A stretch of 64,000 nucleotides of DNA from Merluccius polli (taxonomy: Eukaryota > Chordata > Actinopteri > Gadiformes > Merlucciidae), in contig JAOPHQ010005421.1 in NCBI GenBank assembly GCA_030340625.1, positions 103,501 to 167,500 on the forward strand, read 5' to 3'. Position 1 is the stretch's first letter; every line of letters starts with the position of its first letter. Position numbers and translations under genes: made by a program. The notes below the pieces were generated by a model. It made no database searches. It was not told where the DNA came from and saw only the letters and a program-made list of their open reading frames with translations. This document shows positions 11,111 through 21,657 of this stretch, one piece after another.

Positions 11111-11121
11111 TAGGTGCAAAT

Positions 11122-11238
11122 CAAGCTGAACTAGCAGACAAAAATGAGTCTTCACACAGTTGCTCCCACTCCCAGGATTTCTGACTGGGAGTAGGAGCAA
11201 CTGTGTGAAGACTCATTTTTGTCTGCTAGTTCAGCTTG
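11122..11238. repeat. 54-bp inverted repeat, 9-base loop
   Basis: Arms 11122-11175 and 11185-11238 pair over 54 bases with one mismatch, loop GATTTCTGA. It lies just past the stop of the YqaJ frame (11257). It could be a very short fold-back MITE, a recent inverted duplication, or a hairpin transcript of pre-miRNA-like shape. Confidence 0.9.
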
Positions 11239-11256
11239 TTTTGCAGAAATCCTGCA

Positions 11257-11722
11257 CTAGAACAGGAACATTTCTGACAGAATGCGAGGTAGGAAACAAT
11301 CCTTATAAAATGTTTCTAGAATGTTAATGTTGTTAGCCCATGCTGGGTCTTTATGGATGAGCAGGATTACAAGGTCAAGAGGAGTCCACACCACAAGATG
11401 ACAAGTTGGCTCCTGTCAGGTGCAGATTGCCCTGAATCTGATGCCAGTGGTTGTGGGTTTGCTTGAGCTTCAGTAAGCCAGTGACTTCATCCAGTTCTAG
11501 AAAAAAGTAATTTTTCTCCGCTGCCTGCAGGTTGGTCTTGGTTCTGGCTGAATCGGGACATTTCACCTCAATGATGAAGTCATCGGCCACCATCCCATCT
11601 GGAGAGCCACCGAGCAGGCCACTGTCAGAAAGGAACAATCCCCTCTCCTGGATGGTCACACCAGTGCGCTCCATGTATTCCTGCTTTGCCTTTGGCTTAT
11701 GGAGGATTCCCCAATCACAAGC
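11257..11722 (-). pseudogene. YqaJ-type nuclease exon (last exon of SWIM/YqaJ gene)
   Basis: Acceptor CCCAG at 11723, then ACDWGILHKPKAKQEYMERT, LSDSGLLGGSPDGMVADD, FIIEVKCPDSA and HWHQIQGNLHLTG. The PDG...D...IEVK pattern is the PD-(D/E)xK active site of YqaJ/lambda-exonuclease-like proteins. The frame closes at 11375, but HLVVWTPLDLVILLI and ILETFYKDCFLPR in another frame continue the domain to a stop at 11257, showing a frameshift near 11400. Upstream exons lie beyond the retrovirus at 23.5-25.4 kb. The role is inferred to be that of a mobile-element accessory nuclease. Confidence 0.8.
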
Positions 11723-11964
11723 CTGGGGGCAGGGAAGGAAAAAGGTGTAATCTTGAAGACTATCCCTGCATTCCGTATCGCAAACGTCCATACTAAACAA
11801 CACAAAAGTGGTGGCTTTGCATACTACAAAATTTGACTGGATGTAATATGCATTCCTATACTCTAGGCATAACATTGACATAGTAGTATAATATTATAGT
11901 ATAGTATAATTATTTATATATTCATGTTTTTATTTAGTCTTTTCAAATACATACAATTATATGT

Positions 11965-13382
11965 ATAGTATGCAGTGTTGTAATGTAACGAAGTACAAAT
12001 ACTTCGTTACTGTACTTAAGTAGAATTTTCACGTATCTGTACTTTACTTTGTTATTTATATTTCTGACAACTTTTACTTTTACTCCACTACATTTCCTCA
12101 CTAAAATGTGTACTTTTACTCCGATACATTTCCCATAACCATCTTCGTTACTCGTTACTACAAAATAAAAATCGAGTTGGTGACCTACATCCTGTTTATC
12201 AACCTCCAAGCGCGAAGAAAAAAAAAAACACCACGCGCGACGAAGAAGAAGATCTGCTTTGGCCAATCACGGAAGCACCTGCAGCTGCAGCAGGTTCTGC
12301 TAATTCTCCGGTCACAAATGACGAGATTAACAGTGGTGACATCAACCGGTATTTTAACCCAAACTGAAAGTGGCTGTTGTTTACTGTTGCCATGGCGACA
12401 TGTCTTTTCCCAGACTTAGTGGTTTTTGTGCGTGTGTGTGTCTAAACGCCACGGCTACACCGGCATGCTGCCAATACTCTGGGGTGGCCATTCGTCCGGC
12501 TTTAGGCCGGACTGTCCGGTTTTTCAAAGCCCTGTCCGGCATCCGGACGCGTATTTGTCCTCCATTTTGAGACAACCCCGCCGGTCATAGGTCCGCCCGC
12601 GGGTCATAGGTCCGTGGTGTGTTACGATCGCGCGCGCGCACCCCCCGTCGGCCGTAGGTCCGCGGTGTGTTACTATTGCGCGCACCCCCCCCCCCCCCCC
12701 TCCCCCGTCGGCCGTAGGTCCGCGGTGTGTTATTATTGCGCGCACCCCGTCGGCCGTAGGTCCGCGGTGTGTTACTATTGCGCGCACCCCCCCCCCCCCC
12801 CCCCCCCCCCGGGCTGAGGTGTCCTCCTTTTTAACAACTCATTAATGGTCGCCCTACTCTGATAGGACGTCACAGTGTGATTAAGGTGTTTACATGTCTA
12901 CAGTAATGCCAGTAAGACTGGAATACTCCACATGTCTTCATTCAGTATTGATTACTCCCACTATGGGAATGCTGTTTACATGGCAGTGTGTTAATCTGAG
13001 TATTACATCAGTATAACATCAGTCCAGTGTTGTCTTATGTGTATGACTTATATTTATTGTTATTTATTTAATTTTAATGTTGAACAAGTTGAAGCCTCTC
13101 CCCTGTACTGTACCTGGATATTACAGGAGCCAAAATACATTTCATAATCAAAATTCTAACTGCTCACTTTGTTTAAATACTTTTACTTTTACTTAAGTAC
13201 ATTTTATATCAGAAAATTACTTTTGGTACTTAAGTACAGTAAATGTTAGGTACTTTCAGACTTTTACTCAAGTAATATTCTAAAAGGTGACTTTTACTTC
13301 TACCAAAGTCATTTTCTGGTAAGATACTTATACTTTGACTCAAGTATCGCTTTCAAGTACTTTATACAAGACTGATAGTATG
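11965..13382. mobile_element. Non-autonomous hAT element with 8-bp TSD
   Basis: Element 11973-13374 begins CAGTGTTGTAATGTAACGAAG and ends TATACAAGACTG, flanked on both sides by ATAGTATG (11965-11972, 13375-13382), the 8-bp duplication expected of hAT. The interior is rich in AAGTACTTTTACTTTTACT motifs, as in the hAT at 47407-48846, and contains a nested GC-rich MITE (12482-12854). No transposase. It lies inside an intron of the SWIM/YqaJ gene. Confidence 0.88.
12482..12854. mobile_element. Nested GC-rich MITE with C-tract repeats
   Basis: Ends GGGTGGCCATTCGTCC and AATGGTCGCCC form short inverted termini, and TACTCTG flanks both sides (12475-12481, 12855-12861). Inside, a unit containing GGTCCGCGGTGTGTTACTAT plus GCGCGCAC and a C-run is repeated about four times (12599-12810). 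A second, truncated copy lies at 27381-27605. Confidence 0.75.
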
Positions 13383-13424
13383 GAAGTATGCTTCAATTAA
13401 AATCACTTAGTGCCCACCACTTAC

Positions 13425-13441
13425 ATGAGATCCTTGTTTGA
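13425..13441 (-). pseudogene. SWIM/YqaJ gene exon 5, 3' piece left of the provirus
   Basis: Reads CTCAAACAAGGATCTCAT on the minus strand (with the target duplication) followed by donor GTAAGT. It continues the frame interrupted at 23507 on the far side of the retrovirus (GQYN before, LKQGSH after, then exon 6 ACDWG). The gene was therefore present before the provirus inserted into this exon. Confidence 0.75.
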
Positions 13442-13445
13442 GGTT

Positions 13446-14007
13446 TAAAGGTATGGTTATATTTGATATCTACCATATGACCAATAATTAGGGTCATACT
13501 AATCTTGGTGCCTTTCTGCTTAAGTATAACAGAATCATGAGATATAAGCAGAGGCATATAATTATAAAAGCAACTCCTCATAATCAGAATGAGTACGTTG
13601 TTGGTGACATGTGTAGAATAAATAGTGTGAGATCAGTTGGTTGCAAAGTGCAGGTCATATGATGGTAAAGAACAGGCAGGCTGGCCTCTGTACATGCTGG
13701 GAGTCAGATACCACGAGAACGAGGTGGGAAGCCGACAACAGCCAGTCCTTGTTATGACGTTTTCACTGTTTTGTGTATATAACATCCTGGGTCAGGGTGA
13801 GTTGGTGTTCAGACTTCGTGAACTGCCACACACACACTTTGTTGTCTGTCAGGGAAACATAGTAGGACCCAGATATCTGTAAAACTCTGCACATTCTACT
13901 GGTGTTAAGAATAAAACTGATTATTGAGTAAACTAAAACTTCTTCTATCGCTTCATTAAAGAACACGCGTGATTAAGAGTTTTCAAGAGAAACTGCTTTT
14001 CACAACA
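13446..14007 (+). repeat. 5' LTR
   Basis: 562 bp, starting TAAAGGTATGG and ending CACAACA. It contains a TATA box (TATAAAAG, 13563-13570) and a polyadenylation signal (AATAAA, 13910-13915) in the expected order. The 5' end is TA rather than the usual TG, in both LTRs. It is the uninterrupted counterpart of the 3' LTR and shows the exact empty site for the Tc1 insertion. Confidence 0.87.
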
Positions 14008-14009
14008 AT

Positions 14010-14027
14010 TGGTGACCCCGACGTGAT
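14010..14027 (+). promoter_or_regulatory. Primer-binding-site-like sequence
   Basis: TGGTGACCCCGACGTGAT begins two bases after the LTR end, starting with TGG as expected for pairing with a tRNA CCA 3' end. I do not assign the tRNA. Confidence 0.75.
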
Positions 14028-14092
14028 GAAGACGAAGAAGTGACACAACGGACGAGAGGACTGAGTGACAGCGAAACGTGGCCACATAAAAA

Positions 14093-14099
14093 GGTAAGC
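14093..14099 (+). promoter_or_regulatory. Candidate retroviral splice donor
   Basis: AAAAAGGTAAGC shortly after the primer-binding site matches the donor consensus and sits where retroviral leaders carry the donor for subgenomic RNA. Confidence 0.45.
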
Positions 14100-16020
14100 A
14101 GAAGCCTGTTATAACAAAATTGGGCATTGTCAAAACAGTTTTGAAGTCACTTGTGATACTCGTCCTAGACATAATCTAAACCAGTATAATGTGCAACATA
14201 GGGGACGCTCCCTTAAGGAGGTCGCCAAAAGGGGACCGCTGCTGTGAAAGTGCACGAGCAGGGATTTGCCCGAGGGTTGGAGACCCGGTGTAGGGGGAAG
14301 GCCCACACAAAAGCCCAGCGGTTGAGATTCCGCCCCGTCCTCGCCAGATATATAGGTGGGGATAAAAGAGGGTCTATAGGGCCCCATGGTCGCTGGTTCC
14401 TGTAAGTACCAGAAGAGGGAAATCTGAGAGGGAAGCCAGGCTAGCCCAAGGGTATCAATGCCCGTGACCATTAGAGTCGGCACTAAAAGAGTTTGTACTA
14501 GCGAAAAGGTAGCACCAGGGGTACAAATAGCCTGAGTTCATACGATATATTGCGATGCAAACATTTGAACATAATAGTCGAACATTGAAAAATGGGAAAC
14601 TGTTAAAAAGGCTGGTTATGTAAATATTTTGTATTGTGTGGGTGGTTCCAGGGGTTAGACTTTCCAAGAGATTCTCGTGAGTATCGTCTAACGCCTGTTC
14701 TGTGGGGTGTAAAACAATAAAATCTTTCAAAAATATTTTTTGTGGGGAAAACGGGTGGTTGGATACGGGGGAAGTGTGTCTAAAAGTCTCTGTACGAAGC
14801 CTGGGGAGACCCCAAGAGTGAGACCGGACTGAGAGTTGATTCAGTCGAGAAGGTTGTCTCACTGGGCAATATTTCGTGCAGAGAGCAGACCGTGAGTCAT
14901 TCACACTGACCCTGTATGCGTATAATAATTTTTTGTTGTTACAGTGTGTAGTGTTTAAAATACTGTGTTAAAATTGACGGAGAATTCAACAGAGAGTGTG
15001 AAGAATATGGGGGGTGTCCTGAAGACACCGTAGGAGAGCAGTGGAGAGAGTAGAAAGGCAATAAGGCAGAAGAGGGAAAGCAAAGTTGGAGGACAAAGAG
15101 GAGAGGAGAGCGTCAGTGCATACAGTAGCATTAGCATGTGTAGCATTAGAAGCTCAGAAAGACAAAAACTTGCCCAGGACTGTGACTAAGACTGTGACTG
15201 TGACTGCTTCACCGACGGGGCCAACAGCCCCCACCTATACCCAGACCTGAAATCAATATGTGAGACAGATTTACTAGAGACTACTACTACTACTACTACT
15301 ACAGGACACAAAGCGAGAATTAGCAGCAAGACACACCAGTCAGGCTACGGGTTACGGATCAGGGCAAGACACAGAGGGACACAAAGCCAAATGGGGAGGG
15401 ACGGCACCAAACGCAAGGGGACGTCGTGGTGGCCGGTGGCCGGCGGCAATAAGGACAACAACAACGCAGGCAGGCGCCGGCGCTCCCATAGCCATAACAA
15501 CCCGCGAGAGCGACGGTACTAAGAGCCAACTGTCAGATGGCCCGCCTCCCCTGACCCTGACCTAGCAGGGAAAAGGGAGAGGGCTGATATGTCACCATTT
15601 AAAGTAAAGAGTAAAGTTAATTAAAAAAAATAAAAATAAAAAAAATAAATAAACATTGTTTAATAAAGTAAGAGTAAAAATAATAAAAAATAAATATGCT
15701 TAAAAATATAGTGTTAGTACACTTAGAAAATAAATATGTTGTTAACAGCAGTGGACATTTTGGGTAGGGTTTGTTATCTACGTAAAGATGAGATCAATAA
15801 GATCTCTGAAAAATTGAAGAAAATAGCTAAAACAGGCCTTAAAATTAGTATTAGTCAGAGATCAAAAAGAAGGAGTACGAAGAAGGCAGAGAGAAAAGAT
15901 AGGAAGGGAAATTGTAAGTAAGGATAGAAAGTACGAGGAAAAGTAGATAATAAAGGAAAAGTAAAGTTGGATGAAGAAGGTAGCACGGGAGTGGGTTAGT
16001 GAACAGTGATGTGGGGGTTA
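14100..16020 (+). pseudogene. Retroviral leader and gag-position region, degenerate
   Basis: Where gag should lie, no long frame remains. 15150-15540 encodes an Arg/Gly/Thr-rich stretch interrupted by stops that could be a nucleocapsid-like remnant. 15736-15921 is a Lys/Arg-rich 61-codon frame without a recognisable domain. 15600-15730 is very A-rich. Assignment rests on position only. Confidence 0.35.
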
Positions 16021-16284
16021 GTGGTGAGCAGGGCCGTGCAGAGACCCTTTGAGGGGCAGGGGCTCAAAGTCGAAAACGGGAGAGGCTTTATATTGCGCGA
16101 TTGTTGAGCGGGGGGGGGGGGGGGGGGGGGGGTGCTGCCGGTGGATTTCTGATGCGCGATTATTGACGCGGGGCCGGAAATTTAAATGACCACTCAAAAG
16201 GGCACTTTGGTCCTTCAGAGGGAAAGGGGCAGGGGCTCGGGCACCCATAGCCCCCCCCCCCCTCTGCACGTGCCTGGTGGTGAG
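16021..16284. mobile_element. hAT-like MITE in the provirus, G-tract
   Basis: Element 16029-16276 begins CAGGGCCGTGCAGAG and ends CTCTGCACGTGCCTG, with GTGGTGAG on both sides (16021-16028, 16277-16284). It carries two ATGCGCGATT / TTGCGCGATTGTTGA modules separated by a long G-run (16112-16132), the homopolymer-punctuated module found in several MITEs here. Confidence 0.87.
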
Positions 16285-18467
16285 TATTAAAACAGAGGGA
16301 CTTAGATATAGAAAGACAAAGGGAATAAAATAGAAGGTTAGAAGAAGAGATAAGGGGTAAGAAAAGTTTGAGAAAGTGTAAGAAAAGTTAGAGAAAGTGA
16401 AAGAAGGGAAAGAGAGAAACGTGGTCAAGAGAGAGCGAGGGACAAAGAGCAGAGAGAAAGGGAGGGGGCCTGGCCCTGAGTAGAGGACAATAAAGCAGGG
16501 CAGCACTAGTGCTGCAAGAAGTACTTAGATAAGGAGATCTTAAAAAAAAAGAGAAGGGGCAATAAAGATTTACGCAGATGTTATCCTATAATACTACTAC
16601 GACGACGACGACGACTACTAATGATAATGATGATAATAATAATAATAATAATAATAACAGGGGTAATAAACATAAATAATGATAATAGTAATGATAATAC
16701 CTTTTATTTGAAGGTGCCTTTCCAAAAACACAAGGTTGCCTTACAAAACAAAGTGGTAAAAGGACAACCAGCTCAGTATGTCCAGGGGGATAACAGACTT
16801 AGAGGGGTTAGAATAAAATATAAATAAAGAAAGCGCTGTGATCATTGGAACATTTAAGGATATGTTGGGACATAGAAAGTGCACATGTAGAGATCAATTA
16901 TGTATTAGTATCTGTGATTTGTTTCTGTGTTTTCTGTTGATTTGTTTTCTCTGTGTATTTGTTTTATAAATGTGGGTGAAAGTGTTTTAGTGTTTTGTGG
17001 GACAATTAGCAGACCAACAGCTCAGTTAAGTTGGGTACTATTCATTTAAATCAGAAGTTATCTCCTCTACCGCTCGTCCACAGAAGTCCAGGGGTCAACC
17101 AGCGCTGGGGACTCTTTTGAGAGTTCAGGGAAATTCCCCCCTCACCAAACTGAGATGGTGGGACCCGCCCTAAAAGGACCCTGTGGGAGTGCGGTAGTTA
17201 TTAAAATATTTTAAAAAATAATAATAAAAAACTGATACGCAATGTTGCGTATGTAGCAATAAAAGAAGTCCATCATTAGGTTGCTTAAAATACCTCCATA
17301 GTGTGGTGTTGAAATAGTTAAAAGAAAGTTTGTTCTGGGTTGCCAGAGTCTACCGGGAGGTGTGTCCCCAAGAGGGAAGAGTGGACTGCGTGGTATAAGT
17401 CCCGCCTCTGTTGTCATGGCCAGCCATATCTTGCTGTTCATGTGTTTTGTTGAAATAGACTGAAGGTTGTTTAGTCTTTGTTTTAGTTGTTTAATTGACA
17501 AATTGTTTGGGTCAGACAAAGGTTCTCTGAACATTTGCAATGACCTGGTTAAAGTGATAATTAAAAAGTACTTCAGCAATCTGCTGGGAAGGGATCTAAT
17601 GCACAAGCTAGATTGTTTATTGACATTGGGAAGAATTGGGTTTACCTTGCAAACGCCAACGCCTAATGCTGTTATGCTGTGTTGAAAATTTGTATTTGTT
17701 AGCTTCGTCCACCACCGCGTCATAATTACAGCATCAACGAAGTGTGGTGTCTCCATTACGCATACACAGGACTGCATGGATAGCTGTCATAGATATCTGT
17801 CTCTACTCCTCCACAGCCACCTATCCTATGGGCTGAACATAAGAATCAGATGGGATTTATCCCCATACACGGCATCCTGCAACAGGCCAGTAGGGAAGGC
17901 TGGTGAGCCTATGACGGGTAAGATCCCACCTTGAAACCTGGGGACAACCTAAGGCAGGCACAGTCACACTGACTCACTTGATCATAGAGTGACGAGAAGA
18001 TGAAGCCATCCGAGGAGAAACCATTTTGAAAGGTGGAGGATAGGATAGATTCCAGACATATCGGCTTAAGCAGTGAATATGTGGCAATAACTAGGACAGG
18101 TCATTTGTTTAAACTCTTAAGGGATATAAGGATTCGCGTTTTGTTTTTTCGGTATAGTGCATGATTTGGTACAATTGGTAAACAGCGTGGTTTAAAAGCG
18201 GTTGATGGTATCATATCAAAATTTAGGTTTAGGATTTACTGGCTGCAATTTCCCTTTCCACTAGATTGTCTGTAGGTGAGGTTAAAGGGCATAGCACCTT
18301 AGGAGGGATACAGGCAGAAGGTCATTATTTAGCTAACTTAAGTCTCAAACGAGGAATTGGAAAAGCATAATCAGACATTGATAGAGGTGCATGGCATGGT
18401 GCACATGGACATTTTGATGCACCTACCTAGCTGTTACAAGGCTCATTAAAGATGCGCATGGTTTTCA
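16285..18467 (+). other. Provirus interior without recognisable gene
   Basis: pol-position sequence, heavily decayed. Contains ATA/CGA triplet tracts (16597-16660), a fragment like a LINE tail (ACCTTTTATTTGAAGGTGCC, 16699 on) and fragments such as GGIQAEGHYLANLSLKRGIG (18310-18360). I cannot identify protease or RT motifs. Confidence 0.4.
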
Positions 18468-18868
18468 CCATTGTTGAGAATAAATAATAACATATGTATC
18501 AGCAGGCTGTAATATCTACACATAGCCACAAAGGAGTAGAAATAAATATACAAGTTGTATTAACTGCACCTCAACACTAGGTGGCGGCATACATAATACA
18601 CTGGGGGCGGGCGCTCAACGCTAGCCATTATGCGTCATAGAGGCCACGCCTGCCCGGTTACTACCGGGCAACACATCCGGGGGGGGGGGCAGAAACCCCG
18701 AGGCAGCGCATCCGGATAGATGCTAAGCTAAGGAGCTCTCCATGCGCATGACTTTACTATACTTCTCCATTGTTACGTAGATTAATATAACTAAAGCTAA
18801 ACAAATAAAGTGAGTTAAAGCGTTCCTGTGTCGGGGCCTCCTTCCTCAATGAACCAACCCTACACCAT
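18468..18868. mobile_element. Solo LTR inside the provirus
   Basis: 18472-18864 starts TGTTGAGAATAAATAA and ends CCAACCCTACA, with CCAT on both sides (18468-18471, 18865-18868) and an AATAAA near the 3' end (18802-18811). TG...CA ends plus a 4-bp duplication fit a solo LTR of another family, nested in the retroviral integrase region. Confidence 0.65.
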
Positions 18869-20350
18869 GGCGCAAGGGGGGAGGTAATGAAGGAAATCAG
18901 AAAACAAGGTTTAAAATCAGAAAACAAGATTTTTGGTCACCATACTTGCAAACAATGATTGAGAATTAGCTCAATGACTGTGAAGCATGTGCAGAAAACA
19001 ACGAAAGAAAAACAATCACTACTCTAGTGGGACACATTCCCACACTCGAGGGACCATTTAGACATCAGCCTTTTTGCCGCTCCTTGGTTTTAGATATTGT
19101 ATAGATATTTATATTGTTAATATTCTAATTAATTATTATACACCAATTACACCAAGTCGAATTCCTTGTATGAACAATCCTACTTGGCAATAAACTTGAT
19201 TCAAAATTCAAATTCAGGTCTTAGACTATGTTGATATGATCAAAAGTGTATATGGTAAAAGGTACATGCTAGTAGTCAATGACAGATTCAGCAAGTGGGT
19301 AGAAACAGCCCCAATAAAAGATCAAAGTGTGACTATTATATTCAAGTTTTTATCTAGAAAAGTCATGCCAAGGGGTGAAATTCAATTAGAAATTAGATCA
19401 GACAATGGATCAGCTTTCATTCGGAAAACTGTGAAAAGTGTGGTGCAGCAGTCACACATCAAAACAGCGATTAGGTTGTGTCTACCATCCTCAGTCTCAA
19501 GGCAAGGTCGAAAGGATGACCCAGACACTGAAGGGAAAGATTGGTGAAATATGTGCACACAGTAAACTCAGCTAGAAGCCCTTCCACTAGCTTTAATGTC
19601 AACAAGGAGTTCAGTGAACACAAGCCATACTATGATCAACTAACGGCACTGGTTGCAGCCTTTTCCAAACAGGTGGCAGTAATCCAAGGAGGTGCAGAGC
19701 AGGCACCGGCCCCGAAAAGACACCGAGTGGGTGTTGTTGAAGGTCATCAAGGGGAAGTGGTCAGAGCAAAGGTGTCACCTGGTATAATTGGTCACTAGGT
19801 GGAGCATCTGACCCACTGGCAAGGACCCGGGGAGTGTAAGAGAGCAGCCTTAGACTGACAGGAGGAGGAAGAGTGATACATTTTTACTTTATTAGCTTTG
19901 CTAATAAAGTAAAGAGTCAGAGAAAAGAAGGCATACAAGTACTTACGTTGGGGGTGTTACCACCCAGCTACAGGGATAGAAAAGGACTCCACTAAAGAAA
20001 GTTGCTATTTAGCATATTTACATTTACATTTTTCGTATATAATCATTTTATCTTGGTAGTATTATAATCATAAATAATTATGTGCCGCCCAGAAAACAAG
20101 ATGGGGTGGCTTGGTGTAGTTGTATGTTTTGCTTTAATTGTTATAGCCCCTGCAGTTGTGTGGAAACAATTCCATGACAGAGGATCTGTCACGACCAGAG
20201 CTTCCAGGGAATCTGACATGTTGGAACGAGCCCAGGAGAGAAGGACCATACAAGGTCACCAATGCGACACCAACCATCATCGAGGTGGAAGGGAGTTCCA
20301 CCTGGTACCACCTCAACCACTGCACCGAAGCCGCTCAACCAAAGACGAGG
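18869..20350 (+). pseudogene. Retroviral integrase remnant
   Basis: In order on the plus strand: a zinc-binding-like piece (LNDCEACAENN, about 18970-19010), the RNase H-fold core (19220-19510, with DYVDMIKSVYGKRYMLVVND and RSDNGSAF carrying two catalytic Asp positions), and the C-terminal GPY-type module (EGPYKVTNATPTIIEVEG, about 20245-20310). Integrase joins viral DNA to the host chromosome. The pieces lie in different frames, are interrupted by a LINE tail (19067-19217) and contain deletions, so no enzyme can be made. No envelope gene follows. Confidence 0.8.
19067..19217 (+). mobile_element. 5'-truncated LINE tail inside integrase
   Basis: AT-rich piece ending CTTGGCAATAAACTTGATTC then AAAATTCAAATTC repeats, the usual 3' terminus of fish non-LTR retrotransposons. 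Integrase frame is recognisable immediately before and after it. Confidence 0.6.
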
Positions 20351-20484
20351 GAGGACCACAAGGAGGAGCTGGGTGCAGGCGCACCCGGCACAGACCCAGA
20401 CCAGCCAGGAGCAGCAGCCTCATGACGATGCTGAGGCTGCGACAACAACCATCCAGATGGAAGGTTAGACCCACCTGGGTCTAA
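20080..20484 (+). other. Hydrophobic leader-like ORF overlapping the integrase end
   Basis: Frame with MGWLGVVVCFALIVIAPAVV, a signal-peptide or membrane-like segment, overlapping the integrase C-terminal remnant in another frame. In retroviruses env often begins overlapping pol, so this could be a relic of an env start. The rest of the frame is low-complexity Arg/Gln-rich and looks non-coding. Confidence 0.3.
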
Positions 20485-21331
20485 CCCGGTCGTGAGGAGG
20501 CTCACATGTGATTGTGCTAGTAACCTCTCCATGTGAGCCTGACCCCGAACCTACGGCTTTGGAAGAAGTGCAGGACCTGAAGATAGCGACGACGAACAGA
20601 AACAACGATGAATTCCCAAAACCCCCCACATGCTTGCAGCCCACCAATACATGAAGATCATTTCACTCAACAATGAATTCCCAAAAACCCCCACATGCTT
20701 GCAGCCCACCAATACATGAAGATCATTTCAATCATTCAAGATACATCCTCGCCCGGAAGGAGTTCTTTAAGTTTAAATTTGTTAATTTATACTGTGTGAT
20801 TTTTGTTTGATTTAATACTGCGTGATTTTAATTGGATAAGCATAAATTGAAGGGTACGACACTTAAAAAGTATTTCACATTTGGTAATCTTTTTGTCCTA
20901 ACATACTTACAGGTTGAGAGTCCTGAAGAACATTACAGGTTGAGAGTCCTGATTAAGAGAAGGTTTTTCTGATAACCAAATGTGATGTTGAAGGTTCATC
21001 TAGCGGTCCGCCAAGTAGTCTCATTTGATTCTCCAGGGAAGGGGGAAATTATACTAAATTGGTAGTTTTTTGGGACTTGGGCAGTCCCAAAGGGGGGATA
21101 TTTGGGAGAACATTTATAAATGTACCCTTACATTCAATGATAAAACATAATTATGGTCTTGCCATGATGCTATATTAGTCTAATAAGTGTGGGGAAATTT
21201 CCGAATTTGACATTTTATGGGCTCAGTTTTGCTGAGGCCAAGAGAAGGAGGAGTACAATTTTTTCCAAATTTTCATATTTTTTCCAAATTTTCATATGTG
21301 GTCTCAGTTTAGATGAGACCAAGAGAAGGAT
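20485..21331 (+). other. Provirus 3' region, env absent; polypurine tract candidate
   Basis: No envelope frame. Contains a direct duplication of CAATGAATTCCCAAA through CATTTCA (about 20608-20671 and 20672-20733) and short repeats (GTCTCAGTTTAGATGAGACC). Purine-rich ACCAAGAGAAGGAT immediately precedes the 3' LTR (21318-21331) and is the likely polypurine tract. Confidence 0.5.
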
Positions 21332-21657
21332 TAAAGGTATGGTTATATTTGATATCTACCATATGCCCAATAATTAGGGTCATACTAATCTTGGTGCCTT
21401 TCTGCTTAAGTATAACAGAATCATGAGATATAAGCAGAGGCATATAATTATAAAAGCAACTCCTCATAATCAGAATGAGTACGTTGTTGGTGACATGTGT
21501 AGAATAAATAGTGTGAGATCAGTTGATTGCAAAGTGCAGGTCATATGAAGAACAGGCAGGCTGGCCTCTGTACATGCTGGGAGTCAGATACCACGAGAAC
21601 GAGGTGGGAAGACGACAACAGCCAGCCCTTGTTATGACGTTTTCACTGTTTTGTGTA

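Noticed and set aside
13425..13446. 5'-truncated first LTR
   Set aside because: First suspected because the sequence left of 13446 differs between LTRs, but matching GGTT duplications and the preceding purine tract at the 3' LTR show that both LTRs start there.
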